From assembly GCA_959607715.1 (NCBI GenBank), contig CAUHNN010000001.1:1-64000 (forward strand): 64,000 bases of DNA, read 5' to 3'. The position numbers were made by a program, and so were the translations under genes. A model generated the notes under the pieces. The model was not told where the DNA came from and made no database searches. It saw nothing but the letters and a program-made list of their open reading frames with translations. Of this stretch, positions 10,373 to 19,434 are shown in pieces (the first letter of the stretch is position 1; every line of letters starts with the position of its first letter). The stretch comes from an uncultured Eggerthella sp. (GTDB lineage Bacteria; Actinomycetota; Coriobacteriia; Coriobacteriales; Eggerthellaceae).

Positions 10373-10517
10373 ATCAAGTTCCTTTCGCATATCCGCTTCC
10401 CCTTTCGACGGGAAGTCGGGTTACTGCCGGATGAAATACCCACCCACTATACTCGATCGCGCACTCTCCCCAGACCCAATGACGTCTTTTTTCCGCCCAT
10501 CGGGGCGCAGGAAGGGT

Positions 10518-11285
10518 CTACTTCCTATTGCGCTCATACAAAACGCGCAGGCCACGCAAGGTCAGGTCATCGACGCATTCGTCGATGTGGGTCGAAAGGG
10601 CTTGGAGAAGACGTGCGTGGGCGCCTGCCGCGACAACGTGGGCCGACGCGCCCAGTTCGCTCTCTATCATCTCGATCAGCCCATCGATGCGCGCGACTTC
10701 GCCCATCACCGCACCCGCTTGAACCGCTTCGCGCGTCGAACGGGCGATGATGGCCTTGGGGGCACGCAAGTCGACTACGGGGATCTTCGCGGCCGTCATA
10801 GACAGGGAGCGCATCGAAGCGTCGAGGCCAGGAGCAATCACCCCGCCGATGAAGTCGCCCTTTTCGTTGATGACGTTGAAGGTGGTCGTCGCTCCCATCG
10901 TAATGGCGATAAGGGGCAGCGGGAACATGCTGCGAGCCGCCGCCGCATCGGCGATGCGATCGGCGCCGATTTCAGAAGGATCGCTGTAGCCAAGTCGCAT
11001 GCCCGTTTTCAGACCGGGGCCCACCACAAGAGGGCGCGCGCCACACCATCGGGAAAGGACGCCAACCCACGTGTCGGTAAGCGTGGGAACGACCGAGGCG
11101 ATGATGCTGCCCGTCGGATAGGGAACATCCGCATCATCGATCGCGGCGTCGAAATTCATGAGAACCGTCTGCGCCTCACTCGGGGTCATGGATTCCGGGG
11201 TCATGACGCCCCAGGTGGCCTTAAGCTCCTCGCCCCGGAAAAGACCGAGCTTGGTCACCGTATTCCCGATGGCGATCGCCAACAT
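10518..11285 (-). CDS. coaX: CoaX-like (type III pantothenate kinase) homologue, catalytic residues altered
   Basis: By overall sequence this is type III pantothenate kinase, the first step of CoA synthesis: IGNT near the N-terminus, GADR (107-110), GGVIAPG, and an aligned 255-residue length. Key acidic residues are missing. The family DxGNT is AIGNT (Ala5). The family D-x-G-T-A-T-T-x-D is TMGATTTFN, giving Thr129 and Asn137 where aspartates are expected. The late T-G-G motif is A-A-G. The frame is intact, so this is not simple decay. It may be a non-catalytic paralogue with a regulatory or other role. The start at MLAIAIGNT matches the family; an ATG eight codons upstream is possible. Confidence 0.75.
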   Translation of the reverse strand: MLAIAIGNTVTKLGLFRGEELKATWGVMTPESMTPSEAQTVLMNFDAAIDDADVPYPTGSIIASVVPTLTDTWVGVLSRWCGARPLVVGPGLKTGMRLGYSDPSEIGADRIADAAAARSMFPLPLIAITMGATTTFNVINEKGDFIGGVIAPGLDASMRSLSMTAAKIPVVDLRAPKAIIARSTREAVQAGAVMGEVARIDGLIEMIESELGASAHVVAAGAHARLLQALSTHIDECVDDLTLRGLRVLYERNRK

Positions 11286-11414
11286 AGCTCCCTCATCGAT
11301 CTTTCCCATATGCCAAACCCCCTGATGTCATCGAACGATCTGCTTCCTCGGCCCATTATACGGAACGGCGCACCACGGCCGCTTCGCCGACAGGCAGGAG
11401 ATATCCTCTACACC

Positions 11415-11453
11415 AAAAAGACCCCGCCTGCCCAAAGCAAACGAGGTCTTTTT
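11415..11453 (-). terminator. bidirectional terminator after the 63-residue peptide
   Basis: AAAAAGACC at 11415-11423 pairs with GGTCTTTTT at 11445-11453, giving a U-tract in either direction. It ends the small minus-strand gene at 11530. Confidence 0.75.
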
Positions 11454-11529
11454 CTCCCTGTAGGCTCTAAAGAAAGAGCATGTATGAAAACCATCGCATG
11501 TTCCACCGATGCGACGGCGAAGCAAAGGC

Positions 11530-11721
11530 CTAGCGGTAGCTAGCGACGGCCTCCTTGAACTGATTGATATAGAAGTTACCTGCGGGAGCAACTTCCTGGC
11601 GAGCCTTGTTAGCGGCAAGACGAGCCTCTTCGAGCTTTGCGCTGTTGCCGGTTCCCAGCTCAGAAACCATCGCGAGACCTGCAACGAGATACAGTGCAGC
11701 GAATGCAACTACGTAAACCAT
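11530..11721 (-). CDS. small single-pass membrane protein, unknown function
   Basis: A 63-residue product I do not recognise. Residues 1-20 (VYVVAFAALYLVAGLAMV) form one hydrophobic helix, followed by an alanine/glutamate-rich amphipathic segment and a polar C-terminus ending KEAVASYR. Support for a real gene: a full AGGAGG upstream of the ATG, a strong terminator 77 bases after the stop, and its own isolated transcription unit. Three tandem 11-bp repeats lie about 160-195 bases upstream. The topology suggests a membrane-tethered small protein, possibly a modulator of a larger membrane complex, but no partner is adjacent. Confidence 0.65.
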   Translation of the reverse strand: MVYVVAFAALYLVAGLAMVSELGTGNSAKLEEARLAANKARQEVAPAGNFYINQFKEAVASYR

Positions 11722-11882
11722 GGTGTATCAATCCTCCTGGATTCCGTCGGCCCACCGTCGGCCGAACAATCTATTATTTCGTCGAGGTCCGGGGTCCGTC
11801 CGTCCCTCGATGACGCCTTCATTCTACGCAGCACCACAACAAATACAAGGATGGGTAAAACTACTGCTCCCTGAATTCGGTG

Positions 11883-11915
11883 TGAACGGGTTTTGAACAC
11901 GTTTTGAACGGGTTC
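11883..11915. repeat. three tandem 11-bp repeats, TGAAC-type
   Basis: Consecutive units TGAACGGGTTT, TGAACACGTTT and TGAACGGGTTC fit TGAACRSGTTY with no gaps. On the opposite strand the unit reads GTTCAAAAC plus two bases. The 11-bp period places each unit on the same face of the helix, as in response-regulator boxes. They sit upstream of the 63-residue peptide gene. Confidence 0.75.
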
Positions 11916-11949
11916 AGTACACATTAATTTAGTTTTGGTAAGTTTTTAG

Positions 11950-11975
11950 TTCACACCCTCTTCACATCTATTCAC
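11950..11975. repeat. second TTCAC repeat cluster
   Basis: TTCAC occurs at 11950, 11961 and 11971, with spacings of 11 and 10 bases. The core (GTTCA) is shared with the tandem repeats 35 bases away but in the opposite orientation. A short AT-rich stretch lies between the two clusters. Confidence 0.55.
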
Positions 11976-12024
11976 GAATACCTGTCTCCTATAAATGGCT
12001 CGAATACGATTCACGCCAAAAAGA

Positions 12025-12049
12025 AAGCGCCCCGCGATGCGGGGCGCTT
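12025..12049 (-). terminator. terminator of the rplM-rpsI operon
   Basis: AAGCGCCCCGC pairs with GCGGGGCGCTT around a 3-base loop; on the minus strand it is followed by TCTTTTTGG. Confidence 0.85.
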
Positions 12050-12105
12050 CGAAGACCGAAACCGAGCGATAAAGGAATCGCCCAGCCATATGCAAGGGGT
12101 AAATC

Positions 12106-12497
<392 letters not shown>

Positions 12498-12498
<1 letters not shown>

Positions 12499-12935
12499 TA
12501 GTTATCCTCCATCTTGATCTCGCGGGGCTGCTGAGCCTGGTGCGGATGCTCGGGGCCAGCGTAAACCTTGAGCTTCATGCCCATGGCGCGACCGAGCGTG
12601 TTCTTGGGAAGCATGCCCTTGACTGCGTGCTCGATGACGCGCTCGGGATGCTTCTCCATGGCCTCCTGGAAGCTCTCGCACTTCAGACCACCGGGATAAC
12701 CGCTGTGGCGATAGTACTCTTTGCTGGCTGCCTTGACGCCCGTGAGACGGATCTTGTCGGCGTTGATGATGACGACGAAGTCACCGGTGTCGACATGCGG
12801 GGTGTACTGAGGCTTGTGCTTACCCTTGAGAATATGAGCGGCCTTCGTGGCGACGCGACCGAGAACCTGGTTCTCAGCGTCGATGAGAAGCCATTCGCGC
12901 TCAACTTCGTTGGGCTTTGCGTAATAGGTCTTCAC
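12498..12935 (-). CDS. rplM: 50S ribosomal protein L13
   Basis: Early-assembling large-subunit protein, 145 residues. The N-terminal [19 protein letters not shown], central [14 protein letters not shown] and [18 protein letters not shown] segments are diagnostic. The start is GTG, preceded by GGAGGA. It is first in the two-gene operon with rpsI. Confidence 0.98.
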
Positions 12936-13317
12936 AGTGTTCCTCCATTAAAGTAACAAGTGTCGTTTTTCAAAAGTTGCTGCCGATCCGATGCGGCGGG
13001 ATCCTACTCCGCCTGCCTGCCGCTGCAGACGCCGACGACGCGGTGATTCAGCGATTCTGGACAATCCCTGAATGCGCTTCGGGGCTCTTTGCGGCGAGGG
13101 TCGAATCTCAAGCTCGCACGGGGCTTTTGAAAGCGAACTTTTGCAGTTTAAACCGCTTTAGCGTGCCTCGTCAATCATTCCCACGCACAACATCGTCGCC
13201 GAAAAGGATTCTCCACGATTATTTCAGGAACGGTCGATCCGCATCACCCCCCTGTGCCACGTGGAATCAACCGCGCTTACCTTCTTATATACTGAGATTC
13301 AAGGGCTTCAACCGCGC
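12936..13317. other. intergenic region between rplM and the ABC ATPase gene
   Basis: About 380 bases between divergent genes. A TATACT at about 13292 could serve the plus-strand ABC genes, though no good -35 is visible. TTGAAA with a nearby TTTAAT lies just ahead of rplM but is too close to its SD to be convincing. I see no ORF or RNA gene here. Confidence 0.35.
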
Positions 13318-14037
13318 ATGGAACGGGTGATACGGGTGGCCTACATCGAATTCGACAACGTCAGCAAATGCTACGGCACCGGCGCCGCCATGATCCACGC
13401 ACTCGACGGTGCCTCGTTTTCCGTCGAAAAAGGCGAACTCGCTGTCATACTCGGGGCATCAGGTGCGGGAAAAACAACCGCCCTCAATATCCTCGGCGGC
13501 ATGGATTCCGCCACGTCGGGTCGCGTCCTCATCGACGGCAACGACATCGCACGCTACTCTCAGGCGCAGCTCGTCGAGTACCGACGCGATGCCGTCGGGT
13601 TCGTTTTCCAGTTCTACAACCTGGTCCCGAACCTGACGGCGCTTGAAAACGTCGAGCTCGCCGCCCAGATCTGCCCCGACTCCCTCGATGCCGCCGACAC
13701 GCTCAAGCGCGTGGGCCTTGCCTCCCGGCTGAACAACTTCCCCGCTCAGCTCTCCGGCGGCGAGCAGCAGCGTGTCGCCATCGCGCGGGCGCTTGCCAAG
13801 AACCCGAAGCTGCTGCTCTGCGACGAGCCGACGGGCGCGCTTGACTACCAAACCGGAAAGCAGGTCCTCACGCTTCTGCAGAACACCTGCCGTCATGACG
13901 GCATCACCGCGCTCATCATCACCCACAATGCGGCGCTTGCCCCCATGGCCGATCGCGTCATCCGCATGAACAGCGGGCGCGTTACGAGCATCGAGCTCAA
14001 CGACTCGCCCGTACCGATCTCCGAAATCGAATGGTAA
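13318..14037 (+). CDS. MacB/LolD-type ABC transporter ATPase
   Basis: Cytoplasmic ATPase of 239 residues driving a type VII (mechanotransmission) ABC system. Walker A is GASGAGKTT, the signature is [15 protein letters not shown], Walker B is [12 protein letters not shown], and the H-loop follows in LIITHN. The GALD after Walker B and the [17 protein letters not shown]-loop are typical of MacB/LolD/FtsE-like ATPases. It lies 16 bases before its partner permease. The start at MERVIRVAY is a compromise: no strong SD is visible, and GTG codons three and six codons later are possible. Confidence 0.9.
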   Translation: MERVIRVAYIEFDNVSKCYGTGAAMIHALDGASFSVEKGELAVILGASGAGKTTALNILGGMDSATSGRVLIDGNDIARYSQAQLVEYRRDAVGFVFQFYNLVPNLTALENVELAAQICPDSLDAADTLKRVGLASRLNNFPAQLSGGEQQRVAIARALAKNPKLLLCDEPTGALDYQTGKQVLTLLQNTCRHDGITALIITHNAALAPMADRVIRMNSGRVTSIELNDSPVPISEIEW

Positions 14038-14053
14038 AAGCGGGGCGTAGGCG

Positions 14054-17000
14054 ATGGGAAGCGCATTCCGGAAAGACATCGCGCGCACGATAGCGCGCAG
14101 CCGCAAGAGGTTCATCTCCATCTTGGCCATCTGCGCCCTCGGCGTGACCATGGTCACCGGACTCCACGCCGCCTGCGTCGACCTTCGCTCAACAGCCGAC
14201 TCCTTCTACGATTCCCAGAAGCTCTTCGACATCAGCGTCGTCTCGACGCTCGGGCTCACCCCCGACGATGTCGCGGCACTCGAAGACGTCGAAGGGGTGT
14301 CCCGCGTCGTCGGCACATGGGAAGAATCCACCTACACCTCGCACAGGTCCGCGCGCGAAAGCATCGCCGTGAAAGCCATCGACGCCGATGGCCTCAACGT
14401 TGCCCGCCTCACATCGGGCGAGCTGCCGGATGCCCCCGGAGAAGTGGCCGTCACCGAGAACTACCTCACCGACACCGGTGCGCATATCGGCGACTTTATC
14501 GAGCTGCAAGAAAGCGACGATGCCGTCTTCGATCGCGCGGAATACCGCATCGTCGGCACCGTCATCGACGCGACCGAGATGACCAACCCCACGGGATCCA
14601 TCGCCATGAGGGCGAGCGCATCCCCCGACTACTCCTTCTTCGTCGATCGAACGGCCGTCACGTCGGAGGCCTTCACCTCCCTCTACCTTTCCGTCGACGG
14701 CGCCGAAGCGCTCAACTGCTACGGCGATGACTACGCGCACGCCGTCGCGGCCGTGAAGGCGCGGGTGGAAAACATCAGCGCACAACGGGAAGAAGCGCGG
14801 ACGAATCAAGTGAAGGCCGAAGCCAACGACGAGATCGACCGGGAAGAGGAAAAGGCCCTCGACTCCCTTTCCGACGCCGAGAAGGAAATCGACGCGGCGG
14901 CACAGGAGTTGGCGCAGGGCGAGCAAGACCTCGCGGCCAATGAGAAAGCCCTCGAGAAGGGCGAGAAGGAGCTTGCCCAAGCACGAGAAGAAATCGCAGC
15001 GCAGGAAAAGCGCATCGCGGCCGGAGAAGACGAGATCGCCCGAGGCCGCACGCAAATCGAAGACGCGCGCATGACGATAGAGGACGCACGCGCCCAGACC
15101 GACGCCGAATGCGACGCGGCAATCGCCCAGGCACAGGCGGCATTCGAGGCGGGAGCGATCTCCGAAGAAGAACTCCACGCCACCACCCAAGCCATCGAGG
15201 CGAAACGCGCCGAGGCCTATGCGCAGCTCGACGAACAACGTGCGGCTCTCGCCAACAGCGAAAAAACCCTCGACGAAAAGGCGTCCCTGCTCGCTGACGC
15301 GAAGCGGCAGATCGTCGACGCGAAAAGCCGCATCGACGATAACGCCCGAAAGCTCGCCGAAGGCCGCACGCAGCTCTCGGACGGCAAGAGCGAGCTCGAG
15401 GAGGGCAAACGCGAGCTTGCCGATGCGCGCGGCGAATTCGAGAAATTCAAGGAGAAAGCCCTCGACGCCATCGACGAAGCCCGTGACGACGTCAACGAGA
15501 TCGAAGGGGCGCGCTGGTATATCCAGGACCGCTCCTCTAACGCCACCTACTCCAGCATCAAAAGCGATGCCGGGTCCATCGAGGCGATCGGCTACGTGTT
15601 CCCCGCCGTCTTCATCGTCGTCGCCGTCCTCATCGGCCTGACCACCATCACCCGCATGGTCGAAGAGGAGCGCGGGCTCATCGGCACCTACAAGTCCCTC
15701 GGCTACCGCTCGTCTGCCATCGTCGCGAAATACGTCGCTTACGCGCTCGCCGCCTGCCTTGTCGGCGGCGCCATCGGCGAAGTCTGCGGCTTCATCCTGT
15801 TCCCCGTTTTCCTGTTCACCGTCTTCGAGGTGATGTACCTCCTTCCCTCTTACGAGCTTTCGTTCGATGCGCTCTACGGGCTCGGCAGCCTGCTTTTCTT
15901 CACGATCGGCATCGCCGGCGCGGCGCTCCTCGTTGCGCGCAGCGAACTCAAGGAAACGCCCGCCGCGCTCATGCGGCCGAAAGCCCCGAAAGCGGGCGCG
16001 CGCATCCTGCTCGAGAGGATCCCCTCCGTCTGGAAGCGCCTCTCGTTCCTCAACAAGGTCACCATGCGTAACTTGATGCGCTACAAGAAGCGCTTCTTCA
16101 TGACCGTCTTCGGCGTCGCCGGCTGCATGGCGCTGCTCATCTGCGGATTCGCCATCAAAGATTCCGTCCATGCGCTCCCTGAGCTCCAGTACGGCGAAGT
16201 GAACCGCTACGACGCGCTCGTCGTCGTCAACGAAGATGATTTCGACGCCGCGTCCGATTCGTTCGAGGAAGACGGGCGCGTCGCATCGCTCATGCCCCTC
16301 GCGATCGACAGCGTCACCCTCACCTCCCCTTCCGACGAAGAGGCCCTCCAGCTCTTCGTCGTCCCCGATGAAGAGGATCTATCCGCCTACGTCAATACCC
16401 GCAGTGGCGCAACCCCCTACGCGCTCGACGCCTCGGGGATGCTGCTCACGCGAAACGCCGCGGAGCTGCTCGGAGTGGAAGACGGCCAAAGCGTCCACAT
16501 GAAGACGAGCTCGCTCGATGAAGCCGACGTGCCCATCGCGCACGTGATCGACGGCTACCTGGGTAATGCGGCGTACCTGACGCGCGACGCCTACCGCGAT
16601 CTCACGGGAAAGCCCGCTTCGGAAAACGGCTTTTTCCTCTCGCTCGAAGGAGACCACGCCGCCTTCGTCGACGACGTTTCCCAAAGCGATGGCGTCCTCA
16701 GCGTCACCAGCACGCAGGAAAGCCTCGATGAATTCTCGCAGTCCTTCGAGCTGATCAACACGGTCGTCTACGTCATCATCCTGCTTGCTGCGGCACTCGC
16801 GTTCGTCGTGCTGTTCACGCTCTCGACCACCAACATCTCCGAGCGCGTGCGCGAACTGGCCACCATCAAGGTCCTGGGATTCCGCCAAAAGGAAGTGAGC
16901 CACTACGTCAACAAGGAAATGCTGCTCCTAAGCATCATCGGCATCGCCTGCGGCCTTCCGCTCGGCTGGGCGTTCAGCCACTCCCTCACCTACGTGCTCA

Positions 17001-17155
17001 AGATGCCCTCGATCTACTTCGCCGTTACCATCGAGCCGGTAAGCTACCTGCTAGCATCGGCGCTTACGCTGCTCTTCGCCCTGATCGTGGCCGCTATTTC
17101 GGGGCGTGTTCTCAGGAAGATCGACATGATCGAGGCGCTCAAAAGCGTCGAATGA
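14054..17155 (+). CDS. FtsX/MacB-type ABC permease with long extracellular coiled coil
   Basis: Membrane partner of the preceding ATPase, 1033 residues. Order: a transmembrane helix (about 21-41); an extracytoplasmic MacB-like domain (43-230); a highly charged, Ala/Glu/Lys-rich coiled coil (about 231-488); a first FtsX block beginning AIGYVFPAVFIVVAVLIGL (about 511-640); a second extracytoplasmic domain; and a second FtsX block near the C-terminus ending IDMIEALKSVE. This two-FtsX layout with an inserted coiled coil occurs in large Gram-positive permeases. The coil could bridge the wall or bind a partner. Such systems often export peptides or lipids or transmit force to wall enzymes; the substrate is unknown. 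Confidence 0.88.
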   Translation: MGSAFRKDIARTIARSRKRFISILAICALGVTMVTGLHAACVDLRSTADSFYDSQKLFDISVVSTLGLTPDDVAALEDVEGVSRVVGTWEESTYTSHRSARESIAVKAIDADGLNVARLTSGELPDAPGEVAVTENYLTDTGAHIGDFIELQESDDAVFDRAEYRIVGTVIDATEMTNPTGSIAMRASASPDYSFFVDRTAVTSEAFTSLYLSVDGAEALNCYGDDYAHAVAAVKARVENISAQREEARTNQVKAEANDEIDREEEKALDSLSDAEKEIDAAAQELAQGEQDLAANEKALEKGEKELAQAREEIAAQEKRIAAGEDEIARGRTQIEDARMTIEDARAQTDAECDAAIAQAQAAFEAGAISEEELHATTQAIEAKRAEAYAQLDEQRAALANSEKTLDEKASLLADAKRQIVDAKSRIDDNARKLAEGRTQLSDGKSELEEGKRELADARGEFEKFKEKALDAIDEARDDVNEIEGARWYIQDRSSNATYSSIKSDAGSIEAIGYVFPAVFIVVAVLIGLTTITRMVEEERGLIGTYKSLGYRSSAIVAKYVAYALAACLVGGAIGEVCGFILFPVFLFTVFEVMYLLPSYELSFDALYGLGSLLFFTIGIAGAALLVARSELKETPAALMRPKAPKAGARILLERIPSVWKRLSFLNKVTMRNLMRYKKRFFMTVFGVAGCMALLICGFAIKDSVHALPELQYGEVNRYDALVVVNEDDFDAASDSFEEDGRVASLMPLAIDSVTLTSPSDEEALQLFVVPDEEDLSAYVNTRSGATPYALDASGMLLTRNAAELLGVEDGQSVHMKTSSLDEADVPIAHVIDGYLGNAAYLTRDAYRDLTGKPASENGFFLSLEGDHAAFVDDVSQSDGVLSVTSTQESLDEFSQSFELINTVVYVIILLAAALAFVVLFTLSTTNISERVRELATIKVLGFRQKEVSHYVNKEMLLLSIIGIACGLPLGWAFSHSLTYVLKMPSIYFAVTIEPVSYLLASALTLLFALIVAAISGRVLRKIDMIEALKSVE

Positions 17156-17264
17156 TCCGTCTGCGGAAACGATCGTCGGCGGATCGTCGACTCAACCGGG
17201 TATCGAGAAGCGCCGTCAGTCGACAGGAGTCGCCAGGGGCAGAGGGCATAGCCTAGGGAAGGGC

Positions 17265-18407
17265 CTATTCCCCGTCGGAACCGCCCTTGTCCGGAGAGCC
17301 GTCCCTGCCGCCTTTGCGACGCGGATTGAAGTGGTGGCTCAAAGAATCGCCCAACAGATGAAGGTTGACGATCGCATAGGTAGTGACGCCGATGGCGACG
17401 GCGAGAATGGGGATGCGGATCAGGTTCTCCGCCTCGGTCACGACGACCGCGCAGATGGCGAGCATGGCCGTCCATGCCCACATGATGAGCACGGTAGCGC
17501 GCTGGCTGAATCCTGCACGCATCAGCCGATGATGGATGTGGCCTTTGTCGGCTTGATCGATCGGACGATGCTCGCGCTTCCTGCGAATGATGGCGAACAG
17601 CGTATCCAGAATGGGGACGCCAGCCGCAAGGATGGGAACGAGCAGGGAAACGAACAGCGCCGAGCGCGCGGTGGCGAACAACGAGATGATACCCAAGGAA
17701 AAGCCCAGGAGCAGCGCGCCCGAATCACCCATGAAGATGGATGCCGGGAAGAAGTTCCACTTCAGGAAGCCGGCGCAGATGCCGATCAGGATGATGCCGA
17801 ACACGGCTGCGTCGGGGCGGTGGGTGAGAACGGCGAAAGTGAAGATCGTGATGGCGGAAATGCCCGTGATGCCCGCCGCCAAGCCGTCGAGCCCATCGAT
17901 GAGGTTGATGATGTTGGCGAAGGCGACGAGGTAGAAGACCGTCAAGGGATACGCGACCCAGCCGAATTCGATGTAGCCTTCCCCGATCGGATTGTGGATG
18001 CTCGATAGAAGCACTCCCGACCCTGCGACGATGCAGGCGGCGACGACCTGCCCGCCCATCTTGAGCTTAGGGTTAAGGTCCACGACGTCGTCAACCGCAC
18101 CGACGAGGAACATGAAGACCACGCCGATAGCGACGCCGAGGTAGTTGATCTCCATCCCATCATGCGAGACGAAGGGATTGGGCCAACCCAGGAACATGAT
18201 GCCGCCCTGAAGGGCGACGAGCGCCGCTATCGCTCCGCCGAACATGGCGATCCCCCCGAGACGCGGAACGGGCAGCATGTTCACGCGCCGAGCGCTCGGG
18301 TAGTCGATCGCGTCGAAGCGAACCGCGATGCGCCGCGCCAAGGGGACGAGCGCGATGGTGAAAAGGGCCGCAACGGCGAAGAGGACGATGTACTCGATCC
18401 AGCCCAT
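17265..18407 (-). CDS. WecA/TagO-like undecaprenyl-phosphate sugar-1-phosphate transferase
   Basis: Polytopic membrane enzyme of the MraY/WecA family, attaching a sugar-1-phosphate (usually GlcNAc-1-P) to undecaprenyl phosphate to start a wall glycopolymer. Motifs in order: VPRLGGIAMF, the Asp pair in VGAVDDVVDL, NLIDGLDGLAAG, FMGDSGALLLG and HIHHRLM. The histidine motif and cytoplasmic loops place it with WecA/TagO rather than MraY. MGWIEYIVL is chosen as start because GAGAGGGGG precedes it. The C-terminus is basic and polar. An LCP protein that would ligate the finished polymer to the wall lies at 29.9 kb. Confidence 0.9.
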   Translation of the reverse strand: MGWIEYIVLFAVAALFTIALVPLARRIAVRFDAIDYPSARRVNMLPVPRLGGIAMFGGAIAALVALQGGIMFLGWPNPFVSHDGMEINYLGVAIGVVFMFLVGAVDDVVDLNPKLKMGGQVVAACIVAGSGVLLSSIHNPIGEGYIEFGWVAYPLTVFYLVAFANIINLIDGLDGLAAGITGISAITIFTFAVLTHRPDAAVFGIILIGICAGFLKWNFFPASIFMGDSGALLLGFSLGIISLFATARSALFVSLLVPILAAGVPILDTLFAIIRRKREHRPIDQADKGHIHHRLMRAGFSQRATVLIMWAWTAMLAICAVVVTEAENLIRIPILAVAIGVTTYAIVNLHLLGDSLSHHFNPRRKGGRDGSPDKGGSDGE

Positions 18408-18535
18408 GGACGCCCCCTCTCGGCATTCGGCGCTCCGACGCAAAAGCGACGGTCTGTTAACAAAACTAACGGAACATTATATACGAGAGGAAAGCCAACG
18501 GTCACCTTCCCTCCCGGACAAGAGCATCCGTATCG

Positions 18536-19249
18536 CTACTTAAACAGAAGGAAAACGCCCACCACGAGCAAAAGGACGTAGGAAGCCTTCACGAATTGCT
18601 CCTGGCTGACCCTCTTCTGGATAGCGCCGCCAAGCCACGTCGCAACGATGAGAAGGGGGATGCACACCGCGACGATGAGCAAACCGTCCCCTTCGAACCC
18701 GCCTGCCTGAATGCCGTAGAGGGAATAAACGCCGTTCAAAATCACCCACGTCATGGTCGTCGTCGACCGGAAGGCATCCTTATCGCGAAGCTTCTGCAGC
18801 GCGTAGATGGCCAAAAACGATCCGCCCGAAACGAACATTCCCTGGATCAGCCCCGCGATCGAGAGGATCAAGAGAAGCGCCCACTCGGGCAAAAGCTTGT
18901 CTTCACCGCCCGCAAGCAAACCGCGGAAGGCCATGACGAGAACCGCGACGCCGTAGATCTTCGTGAGGATGGGCAGGGGGACGACCGTGTTGAGCCACGC
19001 CCCCACCGCCATGAAGATGAGCATGATAACGCTCATTTTCGCGACCTCGCGCCACACCACGTGCTTGATGCCCGTGAAGGCGATCAGGCTGCTTGCGAGC
19101 AGACCCGTGCAGTTCAGCACGACGATGGACGTGTCGTGGCCGATGGTCTGTATACCCACCGGCATGGCGAAGACATTGCCGGCAAACCCCGTGATGCCGT
19201 TGATCAGATAGGCGAAGAAGAATGCTCCCCAAAACAGATACTTCTCCAT
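18536..19249 (-). CDS. TauE/SafE-family sulfite/anion exporter
   Basis: Membrane protein of 237 residues with about eight hydrophobic segments in two related halves. The halves begin near YLINGITGFAGNVFAMP and SIAGLIQGMFVSGGSFLAIYAL; the G-x-x-G-G-GG-like kinks are characteristic of TauE/SafE. Members export sulfite, sulfoacetate or related organosulfur anions. The start at MEKYLFWGA is fixed by GGGGAGGATC directly upstream. It stands between a WecA-like gene on the same strand and a divergent MFS gene; neither neighbour indicates the substrate. Confidence 0.85.
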   Translation of the reverse strand: MEKYLFWGAFFFAYLINGITGFAGNVFAMPVGIQTIGHDTSIVVLNCTGLLASSLIAFTGIKHVVWREVAKMSVIMLIFMAVGAWLNTVVPLPILTKIYGVAVLVMAFRGLLAGGEDKLLPEWALLLILSIAGLIQGMFVSGGSFLAIYALQKLRDKDAFRSTTTMTWVILNGVYSLYGIQAGGFEGDGLLIVAVCIPLLIVATWLGGAIQKRVSQEQFVKASYVLLLVVGVFLLFK

Positions 19250-19434
19250 GATCCTCCCCCGAAAACCGATCCCCCAAACGGTCCGGAACACGGGGCCGAA
19301 ACGCGGCCGCCGTTTTTCCGTCACCCATCATACTCCTGCGGAACCGCTTGCATGGCGACGGCAACGCGCCCTCCATTGCGCAGCTCCCCTCAAACGTCGA
19401 TAATCGATCGCTATACGCAAAGAAAGGAAGGCCG

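Noticed and set aside
8129..10750. Plus-strand open frame of 873 codons
   Set aside because: It is antisense to the OPT transporter, is rich in His/Asp/Arg with no recognisable domain, and spans the terminators of both flanking genes. High GC content produces such antisense frames.
14189..16171. Minus-strand open frame of 660 codons
   Set aside because: It is antisense to the coiled-coil permease; the repetitive composition reflects the coil codons read backwards.
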